A DNA stretch of 64,000 nt, taken from contig NW_020313005.1 in NCBI RefSeq assembly GCF_003265705.1, positions 20,983,864-21,047,863 on the forward strand, given 5' to 3'. The notes below the pieces were generated by a model. The model did not search any database and was not told the DNA's origin. It was given only the letters and a program-made list of their open reading frames with translations. Shown here piece after piece: positions 21,876-33,640 of the stretch (the first letter of the stretch is position 1; the number at the start of each line of letters is the position of its first letter). The position numbers and the translations under genes were made by a program. This DNA comes from Callorhinus ursinus (taxonomy: Eukaryota; Chordata; Mammalia; Carnivora; Otariidae).

Positions 21876-23544
21876 GGATTTGACTTGGAGTTAGAAGCCA
21901 GTTGGTCCAGGACCCAAGGAGTCTACCTCCCAGATACACTGTGGAAGTTGTTCATCTTTTCTTCTTGTGTTGAGCCCAGGGTCAGCCTGGAGAGGACATC
22001 CCTGCCCTACTGCGTTTTCTTGCATTCCTTGCAATAAAAAAAGAAAAATCCTTCTCTGGCTTCAATTCTCCTTGTCCACCCCCAGCCTGACCCTCCCCCT
22101 GCCTCCCCCAACCCTGGCACAGATCGGAGGCTGGCAGGCAATAGAACACAGAAGACAACCCTTGTACCCATCCCTCCTGTCCCAGTGCTGGGCCAGTTCC
22201 TTCCCTGTCTCCTGACTCCGCAGGAGGTTTCTCACACTCCCTGTGGGGAAAGTCAGGGACAGGAACGGATGAGCTGACAGTCAGCACGGGGAAGACAGCA
22301 GCCTCCTCTGCAGGACGCGGCTCTGGGAAACGCAGCTGGAGCCCAGGGGGCACGGGGGTGGCACGTCTGAGAAAGAACCCAGCAGAGGACCAGTCACACG
22401 AGGCAGAGAAGCTCCATCCCGCATTAGTCCACCCAACCCTGTGTTCACTGAGCGCCCGCCGTCCCTTCTGTCCTCACCGAGCTCCTGTCTAGCAGAGGGC
22501 CTCAGATGCCCCCCCTCCCCCGTGAGGTCACCAAACCATGGTTACAGATGGATCTCAGGGCCAGGAAGGAGCCAATAGGGTCCTGAGTTGGGGAGCTATG
22601 TGACGCCTGCTTTGGACCTGAAGGTCAATGTCAGGAATAAGGTTAGGTGATGAGATTTTCCTCCTCCATCCCGCTGATTGTTCTATCTGTCAGTGACTTC
22701 TCTTTCTTTGCTCAGCTTGGGTCCACTCTCCATTTTTCCCATCCCTGTTCTCTTCTTGCTGGTCCTTGTCAATCTTTGGTTTCTATTTATCAGGAGCTTT
22801 GATAGCCGAAAAGCTTTCCTTTTCTTTTGCACGTGGCTTTTTCCAGTGAATTTCTGGAGCCCTGGGTTCTGGGTCATGCCCCCAAATCACCAGATCTCAC
22901 AGACTTGGAGGGGCGGAAAAGACCTAAAAAGTAAGTGGGCCCAGTCCTTTGCTCTCTGGCTCTGGCTAGATCTGTGTTTCACTGTTCTCTCTGCCTCTCT
23001 TCCCCTCATTCACTATTGCCCCTTTTCTCCAGTTCTGTCCTTCTTCCTGGTGTTTTATCCCATCGGTCCCACAGGGTGACAAGTGGTCACGAGGTAGGAA
23101 GGAGAGCCTCTCTCTTAGGTCAGCTCATCTTTTCCCCCAGCCACATGGAAAGATCTTGTTTTAATTATGGTCCTCTGTTGGGGGCCAAGTCAATGTGCCA
23201 CAGTTCTACACTTGTCATCTCATCCCACCCTGCTTTTGTCCTATGCTTCTTTGTTCTGTCAAACTCAGGGGAGAAGGAACTAAGCAATTTACTTTTCTTT
23301 TTCTGGAAAAGGGAGAATGCAGGGATCGGAGGACCCAGAAACCTCGGTACTGTGCTTTTTGGTATGTGGTAGCTTGCTTTTGTTAAATCCTCCCTGGTTC
23401 CCTTTCTTTCTTGATGTCAGATGCTTTAGGAGTAGAAAAATGACATGTCAAATGTAAGCGGTCTTTCTCCCCTGATTATCAAGGAAGCTAGGCTCTGTGG
23501 CGGGCTACGTGCACAAGCACAGGGATACTATGGCGCTTGCTTGG
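21876..23544. other. Non-repetitive stretch, no gene seen
   Basis: Pyrimidine-rich between 22660 and 23060. Frames up to 145 codons rich in F, L and S reflect that composition. No domain or splice structure was recognised. Confidence 0.45.
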
Positions 23545-23725
23545 GGGGGTGGGGGGATGTGAGCCGCAACATGGCCACTTATTAGCTGTGTGACCTTCGG
23601 GAAGTGATTTCATCTTTCTGAGCCTTATTTTCTCATTTGTCAAATGGAGACAAAATAATAATTACTTCCTAGATGGTGTGTGAGGATCGAATCTATTACA
23701 GTATCTAAAACACCGGGCACGGAGC
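23545..23725 (+). repeat. MIR element
   Basis: ATGGCCACTTATTAGCTGTG, TGACCTTCGGGAAGTGATTT, TCTCATTTGTCAAATGGAGA, AATAATAATTACTTCCTAG, GTGTGAGGATCGAATC follow the sense MIR consensus closely. Confidence 0.9.
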
Positions 23726-24639
23726 CCGATGCAGAATCCTCCTTTCAATTACGAAGCACATAGTGTACACCTCATTTGTACAGAGCCTGGACCGTGCCTT
23801 CAGGGGGTATAGAGAAGAAGAGGCCAGGACTGGGGAGATCTGGTTACAGACCTGGTCCCCTCCCCTGCCTGGGGGGGCCTGGGTCTGAGCTGGAGATGGG
23901 GGCGGCCAGCAGCCAGGCCCCTCTCCCCAGGAGCTGGGGCACACATGAAAGCCTGTCATACCTCAGGAACCCGCCGCTGTGCGGAGCATCTGGATGTTCT
24001 TAGATCTCTGTCTGGATTCCTTCTGCTTGTCTTGTAGAATCACTTATCAGCAGCAAGCAGACCAGGGCTTTGGCTTTCCTCTCTGTGGCCCAGCCCCGCT
24101 GCCTTCCTATCCGTAAACACCGTGGAGCAGGGGGCAGGAAGGTGGCTCCAGGGCCTGCAGATGAGGCTGCCCTGGGCGCTGTTCCTCCTCGCCCCCACTG
24201 ACCACAGATGCTACAGCCGGGCCTCCTCTGGTGTCCAGCTGCCTTTAGCTGCCCACCCGGTCAGTGGAGAGGGGCTTAGGGATCAGGTAGATGTTTCAAA
24301 ATTGTTCAGAGAGTGTGAATATTGAGAGCGGCCTGTAGTCTCCATTCACCACACCATTCCTACCAGAAGAGTCCTCAGTCAGCCCCCTTCCGTCAGGGTG
24401 CGGTGCCACTTTCTGAGCCTAGACTGACCCCGTCTCTTCCTCACCCAAAGGTACTTATGAATCGGTCGGGAAGGCTGGTTGCAACTCGGGGAACAGGCCA
24501 TTCCGCTGTGGTGTCCCCCCCAGACTCGAAGAGGACTTGGCCTTTGTGGTTCTGTCCCCAGGGGGCCTTCTAGGCCAGGTTCCAGGCCGGGAGCAGGAAG
24601 GGAAACTATCTGGGGGATGAGGCTTTGAACACCCCCTTC
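23726..24639. other. Non-repetitive GC-rich stretch, no gene seen
   Basis: No exon or repeat family recognised. Confidence 0.45.
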
Positions 24640-25832
24640 AGGTCACTCTGAGGTAAGATTATTCATTGTCTGTCCTCGGTTTCGTTTCCCTCTCAAGAAG
24701 CAGAAGACACCATCATCCCTCCCTCCTGGTGATGCTTTCCTCGCAGGGCCTTCCAGAAGACCCTCTTTCTGGTTTTGTCCCTACTCTGCCGTCTTTACTC
24801 AGCCCCTTCTGTCGGCTCCTTGCCCTCCTGCCACCTCGACACTGGAGGGTCCTTGGCTCTCGGTTCTGGGTTCTTCTTTCCTCTCTGGTGAACTCATCCA
24901 GTCTTGTGGCTTTAGGAGGCAGTGATATGGGAGGTCAACCTCATGTTTGTATCTCCAGCCCAAACCCCCTTCTGACTCCGGACACACAGGGGACATCCAC
25001 AGAGCAGACCCCTCGGAATGTGGCCACAATGGGACGCCTGACTCCAGCCTTCTGCCCACAGCTGGGCTCCCATGCTTCCAGATTCTGAGGCCCAGATCCT
25101 TAGAGGGTGCTTGACTCCCCAGTTTCTTAGAACCACATCCAGCCTGTCGACAAATCCTGTTGACCCTACTTTTAAACTCTGTCCGGTATCCAGCAGCTTC
25201 CTGTCCCCTTCATTGCCACCCAGCCGGTCAGAGCCACGTCGTGTCTCGCCGGAGCTCCACACTGGCTGCCTTCCCCACCCGGTCCGTGCTGTCCTCCCGG
25301 CAGTTTGCCTCGCGAGGAGCCGGAGGGGACAGACCACTCTGTCAGGTTCTCCTCTTCCCACACCTTGCTCATGTCTAGCTGAACGTCACTCTGCCATCCG
25401 TCCTGCTCTGAGCCTTCTGTATGAAAGAACATCGCCCCCATTCCCTTCCCAGCACCCCCATCCTCGTATTGGCCACGGTGCTTCCATCATTTTTTTTTTT
25501 AAGATTTTATTTATTTATTTGACAGAGACAGAGACAGCGAGAGAGGGAACACAAGCAGGGGGAGTGGGAGAGGGAGAAGCAGGCTTCCCACCGAGCAGGG
25601 AGCCCGACGCGGGGCTCGATCCCAGGACCCTGGGGCCATGACCTGAACCGAAGGCAGATGCTTAACGACCGAGCCACCCAGGCACCCCCATCATTATTTC
25701 TTATGCTCTCTGTTTACTGGCTCTGTCCCCTCACCAGGTTGTAAGCCCCACTAGGGCAGGGACCTCTGTCTTTTGTGTCCCAAGAGCCTGGTGACACATC
25801 ACAGCTGCTGCGTAATGGGCAGAGTGTTGCTG
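24640..25832 (+). repeat. L2 LINE remnant, split by a SINE
   Basis: GTGAACTCATCCAGTCTTGT, then GTTTGTATCTCCAGCCCAAA matches the sense L2 ORF2 pattern (GATCTCATCCACTCCCATGG...TATATCTCCAGCCCTGACC). The end GTAAGCCCCACTAGGGCAGG and TGTCTTTTGTGTCCCAAGAG is the L2 3' terminus. The SINE at 25492-25687 interrupts it. The frame is broken throughout. Confidence 0.7.
25492..25687 (-). mobile_element. CAN SINE (SINEC), minus strand
   Basis: Poly(T), AAGATTTTATTTATTTATTT, GA-rich middle, AGCCCGACGCGGGGCTCGAT, GAGCCACCCAGGCACCCC. Target duplication CCATCATT at 25484-25491 and 25688-25695. Confidence 0.95.
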
Positions 25833-25959
25833 GGCTTGAAGGGTTGGTTCCTTCTCACCCTCAGCCTGTGGGCTGGACACCACTTCCTTAGGGACCGTCC
25901 CAGATAGAAAGGGGATCCTCTAGCCCTCTCTGCTGCTTTCTGTCAGGACCCTCCTCCAG

Positions 25960-26105
25960 AGCTTGTTGTCACAATGTGTAAAATGCATATTTACTTGGGT
26001 CCTTGCTGGTCTGTAATCTGTCTCTCCCTGGACATCAGTAGTGTGTTTGCTTTATTTTCCATGGTGTTCGTAGTATCTGGCAGAGGCCTATCGAGGCACA
26101 ATATC
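25960..26105 (+). repeat. Possible L2 3' end fragment
   Basis: GGTCTGTAATCTGTCTCTCC, GTTTGCTTTATTTTCCATGG and GTAGTATCTGGCAGAGGCC resemble a sense L2 terminus. Weak. Confidence 0.4.
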
Positions 26106-26110
26106 TTTCT

Positions 26111-26154
26111 ATCATCTATCTATCTGTCTATCTATCTATCTATCNNNNNNNNNN

Positions 26155-26194
<40 letters not shown>

Positions 26195-26217
26195 ATCTAT
26201 CATCTATCTATCTATCT
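26111..26217. repeat. (TATC)n microsatellite containing an assembly gap
   Basis: Tandem TATC units flank ten N at 26145-26154. The true repeat length is unknown; the gap size is probably a placeholder or a low-quality run. Confidence 0.97.
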
Positions 26218-26295
26218 TGAATGAAGGATTTGAGGCTCAGGGAGGCCCATAGACACAGAGCTAGGAGGGGGAGCCAGCCTTGAACCTGGGTCTGT
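26218..26295 (-). repeat. Possible MIR fragment
   Basis: TTTGAGGCTCAGGGAGGCCC, ACACAGAGCTAGGAGG, CCTTGAACCTGGGTCTG follow the antisense MIR core. Confidence 0.6.
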
Positions 26296-27423
26296 CTGCG
26301 TGTGTGTATGTACGTGCATGTGTGTGTGCATGCGCGTGTCAGGATCCACGTTTGTCCTCCAGTATTGCCCTGTGCAGGCAGCTGCTCCCCCTGTAGGGAG
26401 GCTGGTCCACGGCTGCCATACCTCTCGCCTTAAGAAGCCCCTCTATTCTTCAGGTTTCTGTATTCTCAAGAAACCTACTCTGAGCCCCACTGCCCAGCCC
26501 TGTGAGGTCCCATGACTGCCTACTGGCCTCTGAGCCCTACCAAATCTGTGGCTTCCTACGGAACAAAGCGTTCAAAGTCTTATCTCTGTGAACACAGAGC
26601 TCGTGGCCTTGGAGGTTTCGAATATGACATGGCAGCACCTGAGCTACCTCCAAGTGCAGGGTCCCTCCTGTCCAGATGCCGCCGGGCAGGAGCCAGCTGC
26701 ACCGGGCCTGGCTCAGTGACGCGAGCTCCCTGTGGGCAGAGCTGAGGGCCCCCCAACGGTCCTCCCTGCTTTTCCCCGCCAGAGCAGGTGCCACGCTCAC
26801 ATCTGCCTACCACGAGGAATCCACTGCTCTTTTCTACAGGAAGGGAAAGGGAAAGAGGAAGCAAAACAAGGTCCTCTTTAAAAGCAGAAGGGGAGAAACC
26901 AGGGGCTGCGCTTCCAAGCCAACTGGAAAGTGCCTTGAATTCGCTGACGAGGCTGGACGGGGGAGGATGGGCACCTCACCCCGTGGCCACAGGCAGACCC
27001 TGATCTGGCTATGTAGCCACCAGCAGCCCCCAGAGAAGAAGCAGCTGCCTTTCCAGAGAGGCTCAGGCCTGCCCCCTTGGAGCTCTGTGCTGGCTCCAGG
27101 CAGGTGTCTCCTGATGCTGCAGCAGAGCCTCCAGGGGCTGGGCGGTAGGGTGGGACAGCCAGAGACACCCCCCCCCCCGGGCTTAGGGGTCCTGGCAAAC
27201 CCAGGAGTCTGCTGGCCACTGCCCCACCCTGGTAGCACATGCCCGGATATACGGCTTATCTTTTGTCTCCCTGGGCAGGCAGGATAAGACTACAATGGCA
27301 AGCTGAGGGGAATCACTAAAAAAAAAAAATTATGAAGCTTTTTTCCACGGTTATAGTATGGGACATGACCATGATGACCCATTGAGGTTCAGCGACTTTC
27401 GTGTTTCTACTTGTGTGTGTGTG
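26296..27423. other. GC-rich non-repetitive stretch, no gene supported
   Basis: Starts with TG-rich low complexity (26297-26340). A 203-codon plus-strand frame (26676-27287) is the longest frame outside repeats, but it has no recognised domain, no clear Kozak context and is overlapped by frames of 120 and 134 codons on the opposite strand. A C run lies at about 27170-27178. Confidence 0.45.
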
Positions 27424-27458
27424 TTTTTTTTTTTTTTTTTTTGGTTGTCAAATGATCC

Positions 27459-27464
27459 TTTATT
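27459..27464 (-). promoter_or_regulatory. Polyadenylation signal AATAAA of the RPL12 retrocopy
   Basis: TTTATT on plus, 16 bases upstream (in minus orientation) of the poly(A) tract. Inherited from the parent transcript. Confidence 0.85.
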
Positions 27465-27483
27465 GAAACATTTTCCTTTGTAG

Positions 27484-27945
<462 letters not shown>

Positions 27946-28182
27946 CTAAGGCGTGCGGTCCTCCCTCCTCATTTACACGTGGGGAAGCTGAGGCCCAGAA
28001 TGAGTCAGACTCGGCCAGGACCTCACAGCGCCCTGACTGCTGCACTGCAAAGGCCTCTAGCAGGCAGCAACTTAAAAAAGCCCGGCCTGGGAAAGGCAAC
28101 GGTGGCTGGGCCAGAGGCCCGACGGGCTGCGGGGAGGAGGGATGCTCCATCTCGCAGCCCCAGCCATATCTAAAGCACGCAC
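27946..28182 (-). other. Apparent retained intron 1 of the RPL12 retrocopy
   Basis: In minus orientation it starts GTGCGTGC and ends CGCACGCCTTAG. Joining these GT-AG ends gives AAAGTCG/GTGTAC, one G more than AAAGTCGTGTAC needs, so one boundary base seems altered or inserted. It includes GGGCCTCAGCTTCCCCACGT, which resembles a MIR core and fits ancestral intronic DNA. No convincing box H/ACA snoRNA was seen inside it. Confidence 0.75.
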
Positions 28183-28479
28183 CGACTTTGATCTCGTTGG
28201 GGTCAAACTTAGGCGGCATGGCGGAGGTGGCTGGTGTTGGATGAACCTGGATTCAGGACGACCAAAGAAAGTTGCACCTTTGCCTCCCCGAGCCGAAAGC
28301 CAAAAAAGTTGTGTGTTCACTAGCAGGAGGCACGTTTTGCTCATCAGCAACATGACAGAGTGCCGAGCCCGGGGTTGGGCTTCTGGGTGCGGTGGCTGGG
28401 AAACAGTGTGGGTGGCTCAGGGATTCGGGCGCCGTGAGCACAGCCTGAGCTGGCCATTATTGCTTCCCAGCTTGGCATG

Positions 28480-28534
28480 CGTGCATGCACGCACACACAC
28501 GTACACATAGATACATGTACACACACGCAACACA
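28480..28534. repeat. CA-rich low-complexity tract
   Basis: Repeated ACACAC, GTACAC and CACGCA units. Confidence 0.8.
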
Positions 28535-28896
28535 CACTTAATTTGAAACAGGCAAACCCTACAGCAGCCCATTCACTGCTGTTGCTATTCTATCAAATAA
28601 ATATAGATCTATAAATAGACTTTGCATTCTACTTCAAAAAGTGAAAAGTATGCAGAAATGATCTTATAAACGAGCTGAAGTGTTGGCTTGCTTTGCGTTG
28701 TTTGCTTGGTTGTTGTAGGTATCTCCTGGATTGTGGGCTTTCAGGCAGATTTTGGGAGGGTTTCCCAACTGTATTAGGTTGGATTGTTCATCTTAAATGG
28801 CTTTTGGTTTCATTGTTTTGGATAAAATATGAATCCATATCTTTTTTATTAGACACTTCTTAGAGCATTTCTAGTGCTACCTGGCATCTAGACAGA
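28535..28896. other. Non-repetitive stretch, no gene seen
   Basis: Nothing recognised. Confidence 0.45.
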
Positions 28897-28966
28897 GAGG
28901 GGAGGAAAAGAGGAAGGGAGGGAGGGAGAGAGGACAGGAGGAAGGAAGGAAGGAAGGAAGAAGCCG
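28897..28966. repeat. (GGAA/GGGA)n purine tract
   Basis: AGGGAGGGAGGGAGAGAGG followed by GAAGGAAGGAAGGAAGGAAG. Confidence 0.93.
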
Positions 28967-30128
28967 GAAAGACAACGAGCCCACCTTTCTCCTGGCATGA
29001 CCGTCCTTTGGCCATGTTCAGGGCAAGCCTACAAACAATGGGAAGCACTCACCAGCTCTCACTTCTGGTTCTGCCCTCACAATCACAGACATGGGATCCA
29101 GCTAACTGTGCCCACAGATGAGACGGGCTAACCTCCATTGCCTTCTGATCTAATCACAAATTACCACGGGCATGAAACATGGAAACCAGTTTCCACCAGA
29201 ACATGCTGGGGCCATTTTCACAAATGGAGAGACAGCACACGGCATCAGAGAGAGCTGAATCTGGGAGGAGGGTGACAGCTCATTAAGTCCAGCCTTGTAC
29301 TCTTGGCTCCCCGCATCCCCTGTTCACACCTGTGCTTACGTGTAGGTCCTGGGGTCCCCCTCTGTTCTGACCTGGTCCCGACAATGGCACAGAGTATGCC
29401 CTGAATTTGGCTTCATCACCATTTTCAGACAGTGTTGTCTTGAGGCCCAAATGATGTGCTATGCAGGGCCTTTGACACAAGCTATAGATGAATCCTTCGT
29501 GCCCTGTGTCCCTCTCCTGTTGTGCCTTGAGTTTTTTCACCTAACCCTCAAGTCAGCTGCACAGACCGAAGGCATGTCCTAGAGAGAGAAGGTGTCCCAG
29601 GGGACTGGATCCGGCTTTATGTGTGTCCGGCCCCTGACTGGGCCTTGTCCAGGATGTCTCAGCTCCCAGCACTGCTGCTGATGCTGGATCTGCCCACGTC
29701 GGCCTCTCGGCCGACCTTGAGTGCCGAGCTGACCACTCTGTTGCTGGGCAGAGCCAGCCCTGGCCCTGGGCACTTTCCCAGACTGCATCACCCCGGGCTT
29801 CCTCCTGCTGCCATCTGCCGTAGTTTCAAGGCCCAGGGGTTCATGTACCGATGCTCTCGTTCACATGAGGGCAGCCTGCAGCTCAGCGCGGTCAGAGGGG
29901 AAGAGCGGGGAGACGCCTTGCCAAGCACCCTCAGCTGGTTGGAAGCATATCTGGACAGCACCTACTAGGTCTTTAGACCTCCTGTCTGTGAGTTTTCCCC
30001 TGGGACCAGCAAACATCCTTGGATCACGTTGTGCGTGGCCCGGGGCCGGGCTATACCAGTTGCAAGAGGCAGCTCTAACTAGGAGTTCAATGTCATTAGA
30101 TAATGAGCCAGATTCTCTCTGGTCACAA
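28967..30128. other. Non-repetitive stretch, no gene seen
   Basis: GC-rich, with a frame of 115 codons at 29621-29968 overlapped by frames on the other strand. No recognised exon. Confidence 0.45.
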
Positions 30129-30194
30129 GCTTCGCCCTGGGAGCAAGGTCCGCATCGTTGTTGGTTACTCCAGATGCTTTCTGGATGGTGCAAA
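30129..30194 (+). repeat. Unassigned dispersed sequence, copy A
   Basis: About 66 bases shared with 45939-46002 (copy B) at roughly 85 percent identity by eye: both have CCCTGGGAGCAAGGTC, CAGATGYTTTCTGGWTGGTG and CAAA. The similarity ends on the right side, but both copies are followed at different distances by TTTAAAAAGAAAGAAA (A: about 30454-30469; B: about 46040-46055). Family unknown to me. Confidence 0.65.
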
Positions 30195-30480
30195 CTCCCA
30201 GCTTCTGTGCCACGGGAACCAGCGGGAGCCCCGTGAATACTCAGCCGTGGCTCAGAAGCGAGGTGGCCACATAGCACAAACACACAGCCAGCCACCAAGC
30301 AGCTCACGCTCCGCTCCACACGCGGCTGTCCCTGACAAGCGGCCACAGCAGCCCCACCGCTGCAGGTGCGGATTTGCATGGTGCAGCCTAGCCTCTCCCA
30401 TGAGGTTTTGCCTATCCAAGTTTCTTTTCTGCTCTTGGGAGATGAAGAGCCTCTTTAAAAAGAAAGAAAAACAAGACACT
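30195..30480. other. Possible continuation of the unassigned repeat, copy A
   Basis: Runs from the shared block to CTCTTTAAAAAGAAAGAAAA. If the A/G-rich end is an A-tail like that of copy B, the whole 30129-30475 interval could be a single retroelement. This is inference. Confidence 0.3.
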
Positions 30481-31179
30481 AGTAAGTCTCTTCTTGTACC
30501 CGGGCCTCAAGGTGTTTCAAAGTCTCCTGTGGCTATTTCTGGCCCCATTGTCGTCGGGGTCTGAGAGGAAGGTCTCATGGCAATTCTTTGCTTTAAGGGC
30601 AGAAACAGATCATTGTTTCTCCCGGCTTTGATTTAATGGCCAAAAACAGTTATAGGAAACTGTTCAGCAGATGTTTTATGAAACTCAGAAAAGATTGGGT
30701 CTTTTAGAAGGGCTATTTTTAGACAAATGTTTCCTACCATTGGAGGTTTGGTGTTGACAAAAGGGACAGAAAACAGGAGAGGGAGAGAGAGGGAGAGAGA
30801 GAGACTTGGAGGAGGCTTTGAACATTTTGATGATCACACTTTGTTCTTCCTTCCATGTTCAGCATGGATTAAGCGGACCTGGGAATGTGTGGAGGACAGA
30901 CTGTAGACTGGTTCCAGGGAGGAGGGCTTCACTTTATGGCTTCTTTTCTAAAATGAAAGTTTGTTGGGTGCGAGGAACATCTATATTTTTCGTAACTCTC
31001 CACCTCCTACTAAATGTGGCAGCAAAAGGGAAATGCTTTTTCTCCTTGCCCACGTCCCTGTCTTGCCTCCCTTTGCCTGAATTAACCTTTGCCCCCCTCT
31101 CCCCATCCTTGCTTGCCTTTCCTTGTGCCTCTTTTCCCTGTTGCACTCTTGGCCACGATTCACGCTCAGGTCGGGCACA
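30481..31179. other. Non-repetitive stretch with a GAGA tract
   Basis: A GA-rich run lies at about 30776-30804. No gene recognised. Confidence 0.45.
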
Positions 31180-31425
31180 GCCTGCCCTGCGAAGCCTTCC
31201 CCGAACTCTCTAGAATGAATCGGTGTTCCTCCTTCGCAATATGCTGGCCATATTGCAAATGTGGCATTTGTTGCTTTGCCTTACAGTCTATTTCTGTCCC
31301 TGGTCCCTTCCTCAGGTCATCAGCGTGATGAGGTTGGGGACTCTGCCTTACGTACCCTTTCATGCTCCTTACTTGCACTGTTTAGTACACTCGGAGGTAC
31401 CAAATAGATGTGTATTGAGTGAAAG
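31180..31425 (+). repeat. L2 LINE 3' remnant
   Basis: CTGCGAAGCCTTCCCCGAAC, TTGCCTTACAGTCTATTTCT, ATGAGGTTGGGGACTCTGCC and AATAGATGTGTATTGAGTGA follow sense L2 (GAAGCCTTCCCTGAC...TGAGGGCAGGGAC...AATAAATGTTTGTTGAATGA). Confidence 0.65.
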
Positions 31426-32274
31426 GGTTGAGGGCAAAATAAGTGGAACAGGCTGGTCAGGGACTTTTATCCCCTTAATTTTACTTCACCTACAAGAGTA
31501 GCAATGAATCTGTCTTTGTCTCTGCTGTTCAGATCAACCCCAAATCTGTTACTGCTGGAAGATAATAAAATAATTAATTATTATTTGGGCCAATACTTAA
31601 AAGCTGCTGTGAGAGCATTCAGCATCAGATATTTTATTCCAAAACTTTTCTTTTCTCCAGCCTACCAGGGGCGGGGGGGAGTAGTGTTCTCAAGGGCGGA
31701 GAGTTAAGGGTGCGTGGGCCCAGGCAAAAACTCTGGTTAAGGGAGAGGGCCCAGAAGGAGGGAGGTGGGGGAAACTCAGGGCAAGCCTTTCCTCCTTCAC
31801 TGCTTTTTCTGGAACCACATCCACCTGGAACAAGAAGACAAGGGTGGCCACCTTTGTGGACAAAGGACCTCCCATGTTCTCTCTTGTCCTGGGGCCTCTG
31901 GCCAGCGTCTCAGAGTAAGGTGTGCAGAACAAAAGCCAATCACCTCCAACGTTCTGGCTACCCTTGTAACTCAGCCCAGGAAGAATGAGCTGCTTATTTC
32001 ATTCTACCCCTCACTCCCCATGGTCACCTAAGCTTCTCAAGAAGCTAACTGAGCACTGTTCAGAGAGCACTTTCAACTGCTGAAGCTTAGGCAAGTTCTG
32101 ATATCTGGAAAATGAATCATCATGGTGTGGGTGAGGGCCAGTGCCTGCATTGCTGTGCTCTGGGCAAGCACTTTAGAGTTTCCTGGAAGCTGAACCCTGG
32201 CAGAGCTCTCTTTTATGTCCCATGGCCCGGAGTGAATGCTTCCTCATCCTTTTGTTTTCTTAGAGTCATCTTTC
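31426..32274. other. Non-repetitive stretch; base composition starts to change here
   Basis: No gene seen. Sequence left of this interval is visibly GC-rich, sequence right of it AT-rich. Confidence 0.4.
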
Positions 32275-32560
32275 TTTTTGGAGACTTACTATGTTCTAGT
32301 TACTGTGCTAAGTGCATGAGAAAATGATCTCACTTATCTTGAAGCTACTTTTAAAAGCACAAAATATAAAGATGCTTCCCTATTATTAAGGAACATTACA
32401 TTTTTAGGTCCTCAATAACCCTCAGAATGGAGTTCTAGTCTTACCCTTGGTTTCCAGATGAGGAAACCATAATGGGTAGACAGATTAAGTGAACATCTCA
32501 GAAGCAAAGACAGACATTTCCTGCTAAGGTAAAGTGGACTCAAAGTGAAAGAAATGCCAA
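32275..32560 (-). repeat. Probable MIR element
   Basis: ACTTACTATGTTCTAGTTAC, CTGTGCTAAGTGCATGAG, TTCCAGATGAGGAAACCATA follow the antisense MIR layout. Confidence 0.55.
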
Positions 32561-32724
32561 AAGATATGAAATGTCAATACTTTTCTAGAAACAAGAAGAA
32601 CAGCTTATTGGAGAGAGCTAGCAAAGTAGTTTCCAGTGGAGGTGGGCTTTTCCCCAGGGCATGGCTAACCTGATTTATTTACCTTATCTGCTACGATGAA
32701 GCCATTGGTCCAGAGCTCAGTGAA

Positions 32725-33118
32725 TATTTGTTGAGCACTCCTGTACCAGTCAGTGTGGACTAGGTTATGCTGTGGAAGCAAACACCAAACCTCAGTGGCT
32801 TGAAGCAACGCTTCTTACTCATCAACATCGCTGCATGAAGGTCACAGGTTGGTGGTGGTTGTGGCAGCTGGGGGACTATGTTCAATAGCATCTGAGTGAC
32901 TCTGGGCCCCAGGATGACAAGCAGCTGTCACCTGACACATGCCAGAGAGAAAAACAGAATGGTTGAAACTATGCATGGGCTCTCCAAGCTTCTGCCAGAA
33001 ATGCTCGAATTTCATCAGTGAAAGCAAGTCCTAAGGCTACTCCCAATTTCAAGGCACAGGGAAGTGAGATTCTACTGCGTGCTCAGATTGGGGAAGGACT
33101 ACAACATTTGGAGAACAG
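32725..33118 (+). repeat. Ancient mammalian interspersed repeat, family not assigned
   Basis: CTGTACCAGTCAGTGTGGAC, CTCAGTGGCTTGAAGCAACG, GCAGCTGGGGGACTATGTTC, TGACTCTGGGCCCCAGGATG, CACAGGGAAGTGAGATTCTA match the order of a common old mammalian repeat (TCAGTGGCTTAAAACAACA...GGCTGGG...GGGACCCAGGCTG). Probably DNA-transposon derived. Confidence 0.5.
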
Positions 33119-33235
33119 ATTTGATATGCTTACTATTGGGTTAGGTATTGTGGAACAAACAAAATAGACAAGAGTCCCGATCCTGCCCTGAAGGAGCTAT
33201 TTATGTAGATGGGGAACCAGGACTTGCCGTAACAT
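33119..33235 (-). repeat. L2 LINE 3' end remnant
   Basis: GGTTAGGTATTGTGGAACAA, AATAGACAAGAGTCCCGATC, CTGCCCTGAAGGAGCTATTT follow antisense L2. Confidence 0.75.
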
Positions 33236-33514
33236 CCAGTGGTTGAAGACCATGGTTAGTTGGTGTAAAATAATGTATCCTGTTGAACCACAAAGGAAGG
33301 AATAGTAGGATTGCAAATACAGTGTTTCAAGCTGTGAGGAGGCAAATGAGGAGAATCTGATCTGCAAAAAATGCCCTAGATAGTGTGATGTTCAAATAGA
33401 TAGAGTAATTACACAAATTTTGGAGATGAAAGGATCCTCAGAGATCATCAGATTTAGTTTCCCTAACTTTTCCCTCGTCTAACACTTGAGAAACCTCCAC
33501 TAAAAATGTGGATC

Positions 33515-33640
33515 ATCTAGTTTCTTGTTCCCTGATAAACTGTAAGCTCGAAGAACAGATACTGTTTTATCTTTTATTTTTAGCTCTTATCAAATATCTG
33601 GAACACAGAAAGGCTTATTACATGTTGTTTGGATGAGTTA
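33515..33640 (+). repeat. L2 LINE 3' end remnant
   Basis: TGATAAACTGTAAGCTCGAA, GAACAGATACTGTTTTATC, TATCTGGAACACAGAAAGGC resemble sense L2 terminus. Confidence 0.6.

Noticed and set aside
25072..25641. 189-codon plus-strand frame
   Set aside because: It runs through an L2 remnant and then a SINE; the ILFIYLTETETARE-like part is SINE translation.
27946..28182. SnoRNA inside the retained RPL12 intron
   Set aside because: RPL12 introns host an H/ACA snoRNA in mammals, but I could not find a convincing two-hairpin layout with H and ACA boxes here.
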